Positions 1 to 7,703 of a DNA stretch of 64,000 nucleotides are shown here, in pieces. The stretch's first letter is position 1. Each line of letters opens with the position of its first letter. The DNA lies in assembly GCA_963701675.1 (NCBI GenBank), contig OY969623.1, positions 5,828,001 through 5,892,000 of the forward strand. The letters run 5' to 3'. The notes under the pieces were generated by a model. That model was not told the origin of the DNA. It did not search any database and saw only the letters and a list, made by a program, of their open reading frames with translations. A program made the position numbers and the translations under genes. The stretch is from G963701675 sp963701675 (lineage in GTDB: Bacteria; Planctomycetota; Planctomycetia; Gemmatales; Gemmataceae).

Positions 1-264
1 GCGAATCTGAAAACGATGAATGCCTTCCGGCTCACGTGTGCTCTCGGTGGCGTTTTCAATATACGCAGCCATCCGCCCGGCGACCGCCGCCAGAAATCGG
101 TCGACTTCCTCCACCGTCCCTTCGGCCACGAGTTCAACGGTCCCGTCGGGCAAGTTACGAACGAAACCCGTCACGACGAAGGACATTGCAAGGCGTTGGA
201 CAGTGTATCGAAAGCCGACCCCTTGCACGCGCCCGCTGTAGATAACGCGCTTTCCGATCGTCAT
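1..264 (-). CDS. acyP: Acylphosphatase (3' end cut by window edge)
   Basis: Acylphosphatase, a small cytosolic enzyme that hydrolyses carboxyl-phosphate bonds. The minus frame starts at ATG 264 and runs to base 1 without a stop, giving 88 residues of a family that is usually 90-100 long, so almost the whole protein is present. The signature GRVQGVGFR near residues 11-19 supplies the phosphate-binding loop and catalytic Arg. The later GFVRN segment supplies the catalytic Asn. The family assignment is confident. Only the last few residues are outside the window. Confidence 0.9.
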   Translation of the reverse strand, partial: MTIGKRVIYSGRVQGVGFRYTVQRLAMSFVVTGFVRNLPDGTVELVAEGTVEEVDRFLAAVAGRMAAYIENATESTREPEGIHRFQIR

Positions 265-367
265 GGAAGCACGCCTTGTTCCCTGCTTGCCCTTACGTCC
301 GGATTCTCGGCAAAGTTCGTCATCGGCAAGAAGTTAGTGTATGGGCCTCCATGCCAACGCGGAGTGT

Positions 368-1102
368 CTATTCGTCTAAGCTTGGAATCTTGATGGCCGT
401 GTTGGGCCTACCCATGAGGGCCAACATACTGCGAGCCCAGCCTAACAAGTCTTGAAGCTGCACCGGCGTCATCCATTTCTTTAGATCACTCCAAATGTCG
501 AAGGCCTGTTGAGTTTTCATGAGATTGCTGAGGCTCGGTTCCATGTCTGTTAATGAGCGCCGTTCGGTGGCGGGGGTTAGTAGCTCTTTTTCGACATCCG
601 ACAATGGTATGTCTCGAATTGCCGAGAGTTTCGCAGCATCCGCGTCACTTCTTCGGTGTCCATACCGCAGACAGATTTCGCTAACCAGCCGCGACGTCAC
701 ACTTTCTGCGAACGGCAATGCAACGATGGAGCGCCCGTCTTCAATGCTGTAGGCGAGGTAACTCAAAGCGCTTCCCCAGTCATTCCAATTGTGCGCTACA
801 TCCCGATCAATCACCTGTCGTCTGCACCACGCCAAATAGGCCTTTGCGGCCGATCCATAGTATGTATCCAGCGCCGACAGAGCCTCGGAGAGTTGCTTGT
901 AAGCGAAGTCCACATGCTCGTCGAGCACATCCAGAAAACATCTTCTTAGGAACTCCCGCGAAATGACGAGCGCATGCTCGGGCGCTGCCGCGATTTGATG
1001 GGGGATACCAATTTCATCTAGTATCGAAGCGTGTCGCTTAATGGCCAGTACTAGAAAGGCTTCGTGCCAATAAATCAAGTCTGTCGACTCATGACTGGTC
1101 AT
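368..1102 (-). CDS. Hypothetical protein
   Basis: A 244-residue open frame starting at ATG 1102 that I do not recognise. It is largely alpha-helical by eye, with no signal peptide, membrane segment or obvious catalytic motif, so it is probably cytosolic. It ends about 100 bases upstream of the acylphosphatase start and lies 8 bases downstream of the DinB-family gene on the same strand, so it may be co-transcribed with that gene. Reading-frame length and codon pattern support a real gene. No function is assigned. Confidence 0.65.
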   Translation of the reverse strand: MTSHESTDLIYWHEAFLVLAIKRHASILDEIGIPHQIAAAPEHALVISREFLRRCFLDVLDEHVDFAYKQLSEALSALDTYYGSAAKAYLAWCRRQVIDRDVAHNWNDWGSALSYLAYSIEDGRSIVALPFAESVTSRLVSEICLRYGHRRSDADAAKLSAIRDIPLSDVEKELLTPATERRSLTDMEPSLSNLMKTQQAFDIWSDLKKWMTPVQLQDLLGWARSMLALMGRPNTAIKIPSLDE

Positions 1103-1110
1103 GACAACAT

Positions 1111-1593
1111 TTATTCATTTATGGCCGCGAGGATCTGTCTGATCGCACCCAGGTGATACGCGGTGTGGGCGGCGCTGGAGAGGGCGCCGGAGGCGGTCAT
1201 GTCGTCCCAGTCGGTGCGGTCGGCGGCCGCCTTGCGCCACATCTCGGACTGACTACGCAGACCATCGCGCAGCGTCCGCCATTGATCGTCGGTAACGGTG
1301 GTGCGTTGCCAACTGGCATTCCAATCAGCGCCGGCCCACGGATTCGCTTCGCCCGCAATCCAGCGATTAAGCAGCGTAAACCCGTAGTGTACGTGATCGA
1401 CATGCGCGGCAATCGTCGTCTTGCCCGGCATCGGCCGGCTCGACGCGGCTCGCGCATCAATCGAATCGAGCTGCCGCAGCAACCCGGGATCGCCCGGGTT
1501 CAGCAGGAACGCCTCGCTCCCAGGCGGGCCATCGAAGATCTCGTTCAGCAGTTTGCCTAGGGCGCGTTGAAAGATGGAGTCGGTGGTGTTCAT
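1111..1593 (-). CDS. DinB-like superfamily protein
   Basis: A 160-residue DinB/YfiT-like four-helix-bundle protein. Family members include metal-dependent thiol transferases and damage-inducible proteins. The segment HVDHVHYGFTLLNRW and the later AHTAYHLGAIRQIL near the C terminus hold the spaced histidines that bind the divalent metal in this fold. The start was set at ATG 1593 because an AGGAGA ribosome site lies just upstream. The frame is open further upstream to 1740, but that part crosses the divergent promoter region. The substrate cannot be told from sequence. Confidence 0.8.
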   Translation of the reverse strand: MNTTDSIFQRALGKLLNEIFDGPPGSEAFLLNPGDPGLLRQLDSIDARAASSRPMPGKTTIAAHVDHVHYGFTLLNRWIAGEANPWAGADWNASWQRTTVTDDQWRTLRDGLRSQSEMWRKAAADRTDWDDMTASGALSSAAHTAYHLGAIRQILAAINE

Positions 1594-1680
1594 GGGGTTC
1601 TCCTGTGTCAACGTCCTTTTGTGTTCTACATCGTTTTCAGCTAGTATTTCCAGCATCCAACAGTAGTATGTGTACGGATG

Positions 1681-1701
1681 TATAATACTTGAGACAAGTA
1701 T
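1681..1701. promoter_or_regulatory. Divergent promoter region with palindrome
   Basis: A TATAAT hexamer at 1681-1686 reads towards the DUF5131 gene at 1704. A perfect 7-base inverted repeat (ATACTTG-AGA-CAAGTAT, 1685-1701) overlaps its end. Read on the minus strand, the same block contains TATTAT facing the DinB gene. The arrangement suggests one operator controlling two divergent genes. No convincing -35 hexamer was found, so this is an inference from spacing and symmetry. Confidence 0.4.
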
Positions 1702-1703
1702 AT

Positions 1704-2495
1704 ATGAGCGACAAATCGAAGATCGAATGGACCGACGCAACCTGGAATCCGGTTCGCGGCTGCACCAAGATCAGTCCGGGTTGCGCTCATTGTTATGCCG
1801 AGACTTTCGCCGAGCGCTTCCGCGGCGTGCCAGGTCATCCGTACGAACAAGGTTTCGATCTGCGCCTCGTCCCTGAGAAACTCACCGAGCCGCTCCGCTG
1901 GTCCAAACCAAGGACGGTGTTCGTTAACTCGATGAGCGACTTGTTCCACAAGGACGTGTCCGATGAATACATCCTTTCCGTCGTCGATGTCATGCGGACG
2001 GCAAATTGGCACACATATCAGGTTTTGACGAAGCGCTCCGAGCGCCTCGGTGAAATGCTTCAGACCAAACTCCGTGACGCCGCCGACGAGCCGCATATCT
2101 GGTGGGGAGTGAGTGTCGAGAATCGAAAACACGGCATCCCGCGAATCGATCATTTCCGCTCCGCGCCCGCTGCGGTACGGTTCCTATCCATCGAGCCCCT
2201 TCTCGAAGACCTCGGCGACATCGACCTCGCCGGTATCCATTGGGTGATCGTCGGCGGCGAGAGCGGCCCCGGCGCCAGGCCGATGCAGCGCGCGTGGGTC
2301 GTCCGCATTCGAAACCAGTGCCGGCGAGCCAAGGTGCCGTTCTTTTTCAAACAGTGGGGCGGGGTGAGGAAGTCCGAAAACGGAAGGGAACTCGACGGTC
2401 GAACCTGGGACGGGATGCCGCACGTGACGGAGATTAGCAATGCCCAAAGACCGCTGGCCCGTGGGCTACGGAACATATTTCCCACATTCAGTTAA
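1704..2495 (+). CDS. DUF5131 / phage Gp37-Gp68 family protein
   Basis: A 263-residue member of the Gp37/Gp68 (DUF5131) family, iron-sulfur proteins related to radical SAM enzymes with no firmly established reaction. The N terminus carries C20, C27 and C30 in GCTKISPGCAHCY, the family's metal-binding cluster, followed by conserved blocks such as VFVNSMSDLFH and WVIVGGESGPGARPM. ATG 1704 is the start because it begins the conserved MSDKSKIEWTDATWNP segment. An earlier in-frame start lies inside the promoter. The usual TcmP partner is not next to it. The 3' end overlaps the convergent gene by 30 bases. Confidence 0.88.
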   Translation: MSDKSKIEWTDATWNPVRGCTKISPGCAHCYAETFAERFRGVPGHPYEQGFDLRLVPEKLTEPLRWSKPRTVFVNSMSDLFHKDVSDEYILSVVDVMRTANWHTYQVLTKRSERLGEMLQTKLRDAADEPHIWWGVSVENRKHGIPRIDHFRSAPAAVRFLSIEPLLEDLGDIDLAGIHWVIVGGESGPGARPMQRAWVVRIRNQCRRAKVPFFFKQWGGVRKSENGRELDGRTWDGMPHVTEISNAQRPLARGLRNIFPTFS

Positions 2496-2966
2496 CACCT
2501 CAGTGGCGAGGTCTTCGTCACCTGAACGGAGTAATTCCAGAATATGTGGCCAAAACTTGGCAGCCTGATCTGGGTTTTTGTTGGACCAGTCAATCCACCG
2601 ATCCGTTTTCCAGAAAAACCGGCGGTGAAACGTGCTTTCGCCGTCCCTCCACATTTGGTTCCAGTGAAATAGAACGAACCATCGGGGTGAATCGGTTTCT
2701 CTTGGCGTCCAATAGCCCTTGCTTGTCAGGTATTTCACTAGTTCATGTTCGTGATACTCATACGGCGAACGGTAAAGCGGAATCTCAGTTCCCAGGAGAA
2801 GCCTTTCGGATTGGGAGCGATATTCCAGGCTATCGGGTGAAAAGAAACCAATGGCCCCGGACCTTCCGAGCAACGTGAGGATTCCGAGGTAGCCGCAAAG
2901 CAAGATTAGGAATCCCCACCATAATCGTTTCATAAAGCTGGATAACGGCAAGCTAATGGGATGCAT
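2466..2966 (-). CDS. Hypothetical membrane-anchored protein
   Basis: A 166-residue protein with one hydrophobic N-terminal segment (about residues 13-32, RLWWGFLILLCGYLGILTLL) followed by a soluble Trp-rich domain. It is probably anchored in the membrane with the C-terminal part outside the cytoplasm. ATG 2966 was chosen because GAG lies 8 bases upstream. A GTG at 2975 is an alternative. The C-terminal 30 bases overlap the DUF5131 gene tail to tail. I do not recognise a family. Confidence 0.6.
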   Translation of the reverse strand: MHPISLPLSSFMKRLWWGFLILLCGYLGILTLLGRSGAIGFFSPDSLEYRSQSERLLLGTEIPLYRSPYEYHEHELVKYLTSKGYWTPRETDSPRWFVLFHWNQMWRDGESTFHRRFFWKTDRWIDWSNKNPDQAAKFWPHILELLRSGDEDLATEVLTECGKYVP

Positions 2967-2989
2967 GAATGACACTCAGTCGCGGTAAA

Positions 2990-3436
2990 TCACGAATCGC
3001 GGACGCCGGTCTTGTGCTTCTGAGTCGGTGGGTAGAGCGAGAGCTCAATGCTGATGCCCAGCTCACCGCAAAGCCGGAGCAGCTCCGCTGGCAGATGATC
3101 GTATTGGACACAGCAATGTTCACCGTCCAAACGACAAGCATACCCGAAGTCGAGGCACTTGGTATCAATCGCCGCGACTGAGGTCAGTAGGGCGAAGTCA
3201 TTGAAATGTTGCTTTAGGAAAGTTATCGCGTCGTGCACCTGCCCCGCCAAGTCGTCGTCAACGGAACTCACGTCACATTTGAAGCCACCAACGTCATGGA
3301 CCTCTTCACTTTGAGGGTCATTGGGGAAGCACTTGTGCCCCCTCAGGAACACGTCATACGGCCGTAGCGTCAACCCGGCCAGGATCGGCTCCGGGTCGAA
3401 AGCTTGACCAACAACATGCAACACGCATCCGGGCAT
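2990..3436 (-). CDS. DUF4279-like protein
   Basis: A 148-residue protein resembling DUF4279, a family of small bacterial proteins of unknown function. The N-terminal VVGQAFDPEPILAGLTLRP and the C-terminal DFGYACRL...LPAELLRLCGELGISIELSLYPP follow the family layout of an early FDPe strand-helix unit and a late helix before a beta-strand ending in YP. The start at ATG 3436 keeps the conserved N terminus. An upstream TTG at 3460 is possible. It is cytosolic by composition. The neighbour 23 bases downstream is a hypothetical gene on the same strand. Confidence 0.6.
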   Translation of the reverse strand: MPGCVLHVVGQAFDPEPILAGLTLRPYDVFLRGHKCFPNDPQSEEVHDVGGFKCDVSSVDDDLAGQVHDAITFLKQHFNDFALLTSVAAIDTKCLDFGYACRLDGEHCCVQYDHLPAELLRLCGELGISIELSLYPPTQKHKTGVRDS

Positions 3437-3580
3437 ATGTCCGCCGTGCCTATCGACCAAACCTACCAGCCCCTGGGTCCCCCGCCTCCGACTCTGCCCG
3501 GGACCGCGACCCCTTACGACGATTTCAAGGCGTTACGTCAAATAAGGGGCCTCCTTTAATTTTCCGGCGCACAATCCTCT

Positions 3581-4906
3581 CTACTTCTTCCCCTCCTCCA
3601 GCGCCTCATACACCACCTTCTTGAACTGCTGGCCCAGCGTGAAATCCGGTGGGTAGACTTGGGTCATCAGCACGCCGACGAGCTCGTTTTTCGGATCGAC
3701 CCAGAAGTAGGTACAGAACGCGCCGGCCCAGCCGTAGGTGCCGACGCCGCTCGGGTCCTTGTTACTTTCCTTAGATTTATCGGAGAGGATGCCGAAGCCG
3801 TAGCCGCAGACATCGGCGCCGGGGAAGGGGATGCGTAGCTCGCCGATCTGATTTCGGGTCATGAGGTCCGCCGTTTCGGTTTTGAGCACACGGACGCCGT
3901 CCAGCTCGCCGCGGTTCAGCATCATCTGGCAGAAGCGGAAGTAGTCGCCGATGGTCGAAACGAGTCCGGCGCCGCCTGAGTAATAGGCGCTGTCGTCGCG
4001 GGTCGGATAGGTGGCGGAGTACACCAATGGCCCTGCGGTCACGGGATCGTTGCCGACGCGGGAGATCGTCTTGTCGGCGCCGGTGGAGTAGAGGGCCGAC
4101 AGCCGGGATCGTTTTTCCTTCGGCAGAATGAAGCAAGTGTCGTTCATCTTGAGCGGCTGAAAAATGCGCTCGCGGCAGAATTGTTCGAGCGACTTGCCGG
4201 AGACGACTTCGACGACATATCCCAGGACGTCGGTGTTGAGGCCGTACTCCCATGCTGCGCCCGGTTGGGACGCGAGCGGCAACTTGGCGAGCTTGCGCAC
4301 GTTGTCGCCGATGGTGCCCGGCGTCTCAGTCAGGCCGTCCGAAACACCGGCCTCAGCGTACAGCTTGCTGACAAACGGCTTATCGAAGAGTCGGTAACTT
4401 ATGCCCGAGGTATGCGTGAGGAGATCGTGAATCGTGATTTCGTGAGCGGCTTTGACGAGTTCGTAGGATTTGCCGTCCTTTGCCGGCACCAGAACTTTCA
4501 TGTCCTTGAACTCTGGGACGAACTTGGAAAGGGGGTCGGTCACCTTGAGCTTGCCGTCGTCGACGAGGATCATGGCGGCGACCGACGTGATCGGCTTACT
4601 CATGCTTGCGATGCGGAAAATGGTTCCGTCCGTGAGCGGCTGCTTTTCCTCGACATTTTGCATGCCCACGGACGAGAGATGAACGATCTTGCCCTGCCGT
4701 GCGACGAGGGCCGAGCCGCCGGCCAATTGTTTCTTGTCCACGACTTCCTTGAGGAGCGCGGGAATGCGTTCAAGCTTCTCCGGCGCGAACCCCGCTGCCT
4801 TGGCATCGCCTCGCGGCGACTGGGCCACAACGGCGCCGTTAAGAAGGAAGTGAAAGGAGAAACAGGCGAGGAACGAGAAACTTAGCGTGCGAAATGTTCT
4901 TGTCAC
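3581..4906 (-). CDS. Serine hydrolase (beta-lactamase / EstB-like family)
   Basis: A secreted 441-residue class C beta-lactamase-fold serine hydrolase, a family that includes esterases and D-aminopeptidases. A signal peptide covers about residues 1-28. The SxxK nucleophile motif is SMSK at 101-104, the second motif Tyr is Y221 in WEYGLNTDVLG, and the third conserved block is GWAGAFCTYFWVDP near the C terminus. Translation starts at GTG 4906, behind AGGAGC at good spacing. It is more likely an esterase or peptidase than an antibiotic resistance enzyme, because EstB-like features dominate. It is transcribed alone. Confidence 0.88.
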   Translation of the reverse strand: MTRTFRTLSFSFLACFSFHFLLNGAVVAQSPRGDAKAAGFAPEKLERIPALLKEVVDKKQLAGGSALVARQGKIVHLSSVGMQNVEEKQPLTDGTIFRIASMSKPITSVAAMILVDDGKLKVTDPLSKFVPEFKDMKVLVPAKDGKSYELVKAAHEITIHDLLTHTSGISYRLFDKPFVSKLYAEAGVSDGLTETPGTIGDNVRKLAKLPLASQPGAAWEYGLNTDVLGYVVEVVSGKSLEQFCRERIFQPLKMNDTCFILPKEKRSRLSALYSTGADKTISRVGNDPVTAGPLVYSATYPTRDDSAYYSGGAGLVSTIGDYFRFCQMMLNRGELDGVRVLKTETADLMTRNQIGELRIPFPGADVCGYGFGILSDKSKESNKDPSGVGTYGWAGAFCTYFWVDPKNELVGVLMTQVYPPDFTLGQQFKKVVYEALEEGKK

Positions 4907-5011
4907 GATGATGGCTCCTTTGTTGCTTTACGGACTTCGCGCCTAATTTACGGCGGTGGCCCCTCAGCGGCCATTCGTGTACATTCCGCTTCTGCACCAG
5001 GAGTGTTTAAT

Positions 5012-5096
5012 TTGTAGGGTGTGTCAAGTCTTCGCAGACGCACCGCCCACCCTTGCTTCAATCCGGTGCGTCTGCGCGGACTTGCCGGCACCCTAC
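5012..5096. repeat. Palindromic element family B, copy 1
   Basis: An inverted repeat with a left arm at 5012-5045 that begins TTGTAGGGTGTGTCAAGTCT and a right arm at 5064-5096 ending GGCACCCTAC. It matches the copies at 15167-15251 and 16611-16687. The right arm overlaps the 3' end of the symporter gene and contains its TAG stop (5093-5095). Arms of about 33 bases with a loop of about 18 would form a long RNA hairpin. No transposase is nearby. Confidence 0.8.
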
Positions 5097-6583
5097 CTGA
5101 GTTGCTGACGCTCGATTTCTTTCCGGTGCCGTTCCGATCTGGAAGCGACTAACCCGACCCCGAGGACCGTGCCCGTGCCAATGACGATGGTCAAAAGAGG
5201 ATTGAACGGACTACGAAACTGTGCGAGCGTTCCTGTCCAATGAGGCGAGAGTGTCAGCCACAGTGTCATCAGAATGCCGGCTACAACTCCCGCCAATCCG
5301 GAGCGATTGCCCGCCCGTGAGCTGAACCTTCCGAGCAGGAACAGGCCGAGTAGCCCGCCGCTGAAGATGCCGGCAAGTTCCCACCACGTATCGAGAACCG
5401 TGCGAACGTTCACCATGGCCAGCGCGGCTGCAATACTCGCAGCGCCTATCCCCAGCGTCGAGAGCCGAAGCACCCAAATCGATTCACGCTCACTTGCATC
5501 CGGCCGAAAGTACCGACGGTAGATGTCACAGAGGCTCAGAGTCGCGCAGCAATTGAGGTTCGAATCCATGGCGGCAGCGCAGATGGCGGCGATCACCAGC
5601 CCCGTAATGCCGACCGGCAGCTCGGTGCTTATGAAATGCGGGAACACTTCATCCGGCGTGATGGTGGGCGGCAGCCGCCCCGGTAGCAACCGGTAGAACG
5701 CAAACAATCCCGTTCCGATGAAGAAAAACGCGGCGGACACCGGGATAAACAACCACGTTGCCAGCCAGACACTGCGTGTCGCCGCCGAGTTACTTCGTGC
5801 CGTGATATAGCGCTGCACGTAGCTTTGATCGATCCCGAAATTCTGCAGATGATTGACAAGTCCGAAAAAGAGAACGATCCAAAAAGTGGATTGGGCGACC
5901 TCCGCCACGCTAAAGCTGCCGAGACTGAATTTGTCGGCCGCGTCGGCGACGTGAAAGATCTCGCTAGGTCCGCCGGGCATACCGACTAGGAGTGCCGTCA
6001 GGCAAACGACGACGCCGCACAACAGCAGTATCGCCTGAACGACACCGGTCCAAATGACTGCTTCGGTGCCACCCAAAAGTGGGTACGCCGTAATGATCAG
6101 TCCCATCACGATGATGATGGTTTGCGTGGTCCCGCCGACGAGTGGTTGCAGTGCCCGTCCCAGTAGGTAAAGGATGGTGCCGAGCCGGAACAACTGCACC
6201 AGCACGAAACACACGACTGCATAGGTGCGTGCCCAGGGGCCGAAGCGATTTTCCAGGTGCTGGTACGCGGAAACATCGCCCGCTCGCCGATAAAACGGCA
6301 CAAACCAACGGACGGCGCACCATGCGGCCACGGGCATGCCAAAGGCGAACACGAACGCATTCCAATTGTCCGCGAACGCCTTTCCCGGATTCGCCAAGAA
6401 CGTGATGGTGCTGATGTAAGAGCCGAAGATGGACAGCCCGACAACCCAACCCGGCAGCGATCGGCCCGCGGCCATGAATCGATCGCTCGAGCGGATTCGC
6501 CGAAAGAAGCCGCACCCCAGCGCGAGTACGGCAAGGTTGTACCCGATCACGATTCCCAAATCGATTAGCGGGAGTTTTCCCAT
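5093..6583 (-). CDS. Sodium:solute symporter (SSS family)
   Basis: A 496-residue sodium-coupled transporter of the SSS family in the cytoplasmic membrane. The sequence has about 13 hydrophobic segments, with family-typical blocks DRFMAAGRSLPGWVVGLSIF near residue 35 and GSYISTITFLANPGKAF near 54. Solutes of this family include sugars, amino acids, sialic acid and carboxylates, and the substrate is not predictable here. The start is 15 bases after the WD40 gene's stop on the same strand, so the two probably share a transcript, a common pairing in planctomycetes. The stop codon is provided by the adjoining palindromic element. Confidence 0.92.
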   Translation of the reverse strand: MGKLPLIDLGIVIGYNLAVLALGCGFFRRIRSSDRFMAAGRSLPGWVVGLSIFGSYISTITFLANPGKAFADNWNAFVFAFGMPVAAWCAVRWFVPFYRRAGDVSAYQHLENRFGPWARTYAVVCFVLVQLFRLGTILYLLGRALQPLVGGTTQTIIIVMGLIITAYPLLGGTEAVIWTGVVQAILLLCGVVVCLTALLVGMPGGPSEIFHVADAADKFSLGSFSVAEVAQSTFWIVLFFGLVNHLQNFGIDQSYVQRYITARSNSAATRSVWLATWLFIPVSAAFFFIGTGLFAFYRLLPGRLPPTITPDEVFPHFISTELPVGITGLVIAAICAAAMDSNLNCCATLSLCDIYRRYFRPDASERESIWVLRLSTLGIGAASIAAALAMVNVRTVLDTWWELAGIFSGGLLGLFLLGRFSSRAGNRSGLAGVVAGILMTLWLTLSPHWTGTLAQFRSPFNPLLTIVIGTGTVLGVGLVASRSERHRKEIERQQLR

Positions 6584-6598
6584 ACGAACCGGAGTTTG

Positions 6599-7543
6599 TC
6601 ACTGCCGCCGAATCGCCTGCATGGGCCATATCCGGATCGTGTTGTCCTTGCCGCAGGAGGCTAACCGGTCGCCGGACGGAGACCACGCAACGTGGAAGAT
6701 CAACTGAGGATCGGTGCAGAGGGTAACTTTGCGTTCGGCCTTGGCGGTATCCCAGCAAATGATGCTTCCGTCTTCGCTGCCCGAAGCCAACGTGTCGCCG
6801 TTTCGATTGAACCCGAGGCTCACGACGTCTGACTCGTGCCCCATTAACGTCGCGATTTCTTTCCAAGTCCGCGTTCTCCATAACTTGATGGTCGAGTCAA
6901 GGCATCCGGAGGCCAGGCGCTTGCCGTCGTCGGAAATTGCCAGTGCCAATACCGGCGCGGAATGGGCTTGGAACTCTCCGGTTTGCTTGCCGGTCTCGGC
7001 GAGCCAGATTCGAATCTTGCCGTCGTCGCACCCCAACACGAGGTGTTTGCCGTCCGGAGTGAACAAAGCGTCGCTGGCTAACGAAGGCAGCTCCCGATGC
7101 CAGAGTGGTTTGTTAGTGCGGGCGTCCCACAGCCGAATTCCACCCTGCTCGCCGGCAAGTACACGGTTCCCGTCGGGCGACCAGACCACAATCCATAGTC
7201 GCTTGCCGTCGCCTTTAAGAACGGCTTGTTCTTTTCGCAGCCGGCAATCCCAGACACGAACGGTGCCGTCGTAACTGGCGGACACGAGCAGGTTGTGCCG
7301 GGGATGAAAAGCGACCGAGGAAACCACATCGGTGTGTCCCTCAAAGACATGCATGGGCTTGCCGTCGTGCGCATCCCACAGTCGAACGGTCCCATCCGTG
7401 CTCCCGGATGCAACGGTCTTGCCATCGCACGAGAAAGCGACCGCGTCGATGAAGCCGGTATGGCCTCGCAAAACAAGGGGATCCGTGGCACTGGCCGCGG
7501 CCACGCAGAGGGTGATAAGGCACAGTGCCTGGCTGGATAGCAT
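6599..7543 (-). CDS. Secreted WD40 repeat protein
   Basis: A 314-residue protein with a short signal peptide (about residues 1-19) followed by seven WD40 repeats. Each repeat ends in a pattern such as SGSTDGTVRLWD or SGSEDGSIICWD, enough for one seven-bladed propeller. Such propellers are protein-binding scaffolds. The signal peptide points to a periplasmic or extracellular site. ATG 7543 is preferred over GTG 7549 because it begins the hydrophobic signal directly. It precedes the symporter in the same direction with a 15-base gap. Confidence 0.9.
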   Translation of the reverse strand: MLSSQALCLITLCVAAASATDPLVLRGHTGFIDAVAFSCDGKTVASGSTDGTVRLWDAHDGKPMHVFEGHTDVVSSVAFHPRHNLLVSASYDGTVRVWDCRLRKEQAVLKGDGKRLWIVVWSPDGNRVLAGEQGGIRLWDARTNKPLWHRELPSLASDALFTPDGKHLVLGCDDGKIRIWLAETGKQTGEFQAHSAPVLALAISDDGKRLASGCLDSTIKLWRTRTWKEIATLMGHESDVVSLGFNRNGDTLASGSEDGSIICWDTAKAERKVTLCTDPQLIFHVAWSPSGDRLASCGKDNTIRIWPMQAIRRQ

Positions 7544-7703
7544 GGCCACAATCTAACCGGACCGGCTCTGGTGGGCTAGGGGAAATGGAACGGACGACTG
7601 ACAGCATCTGTAAATCAACAGTGTCCAACGCGACACGTCGCATCCGTGGCAACTATTTTTGTGCGCTGTTGGTGGGGTTTGAGTGTGTGGCGGGCCTTGA
7701 TCA

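Noticed and set aside
16..393. Plus-strand open frame at the left edge
   Set aside because: It runs antisense to the acylphosphatase, whose conserved motif on the minus strand is unambiguous.
1689..2495. DUF5131 gene as evidence for a prophage
   Set aside because: No phage structural, integrase or lysis genes are nearby. The family also occurs in ordinary chromosomes.
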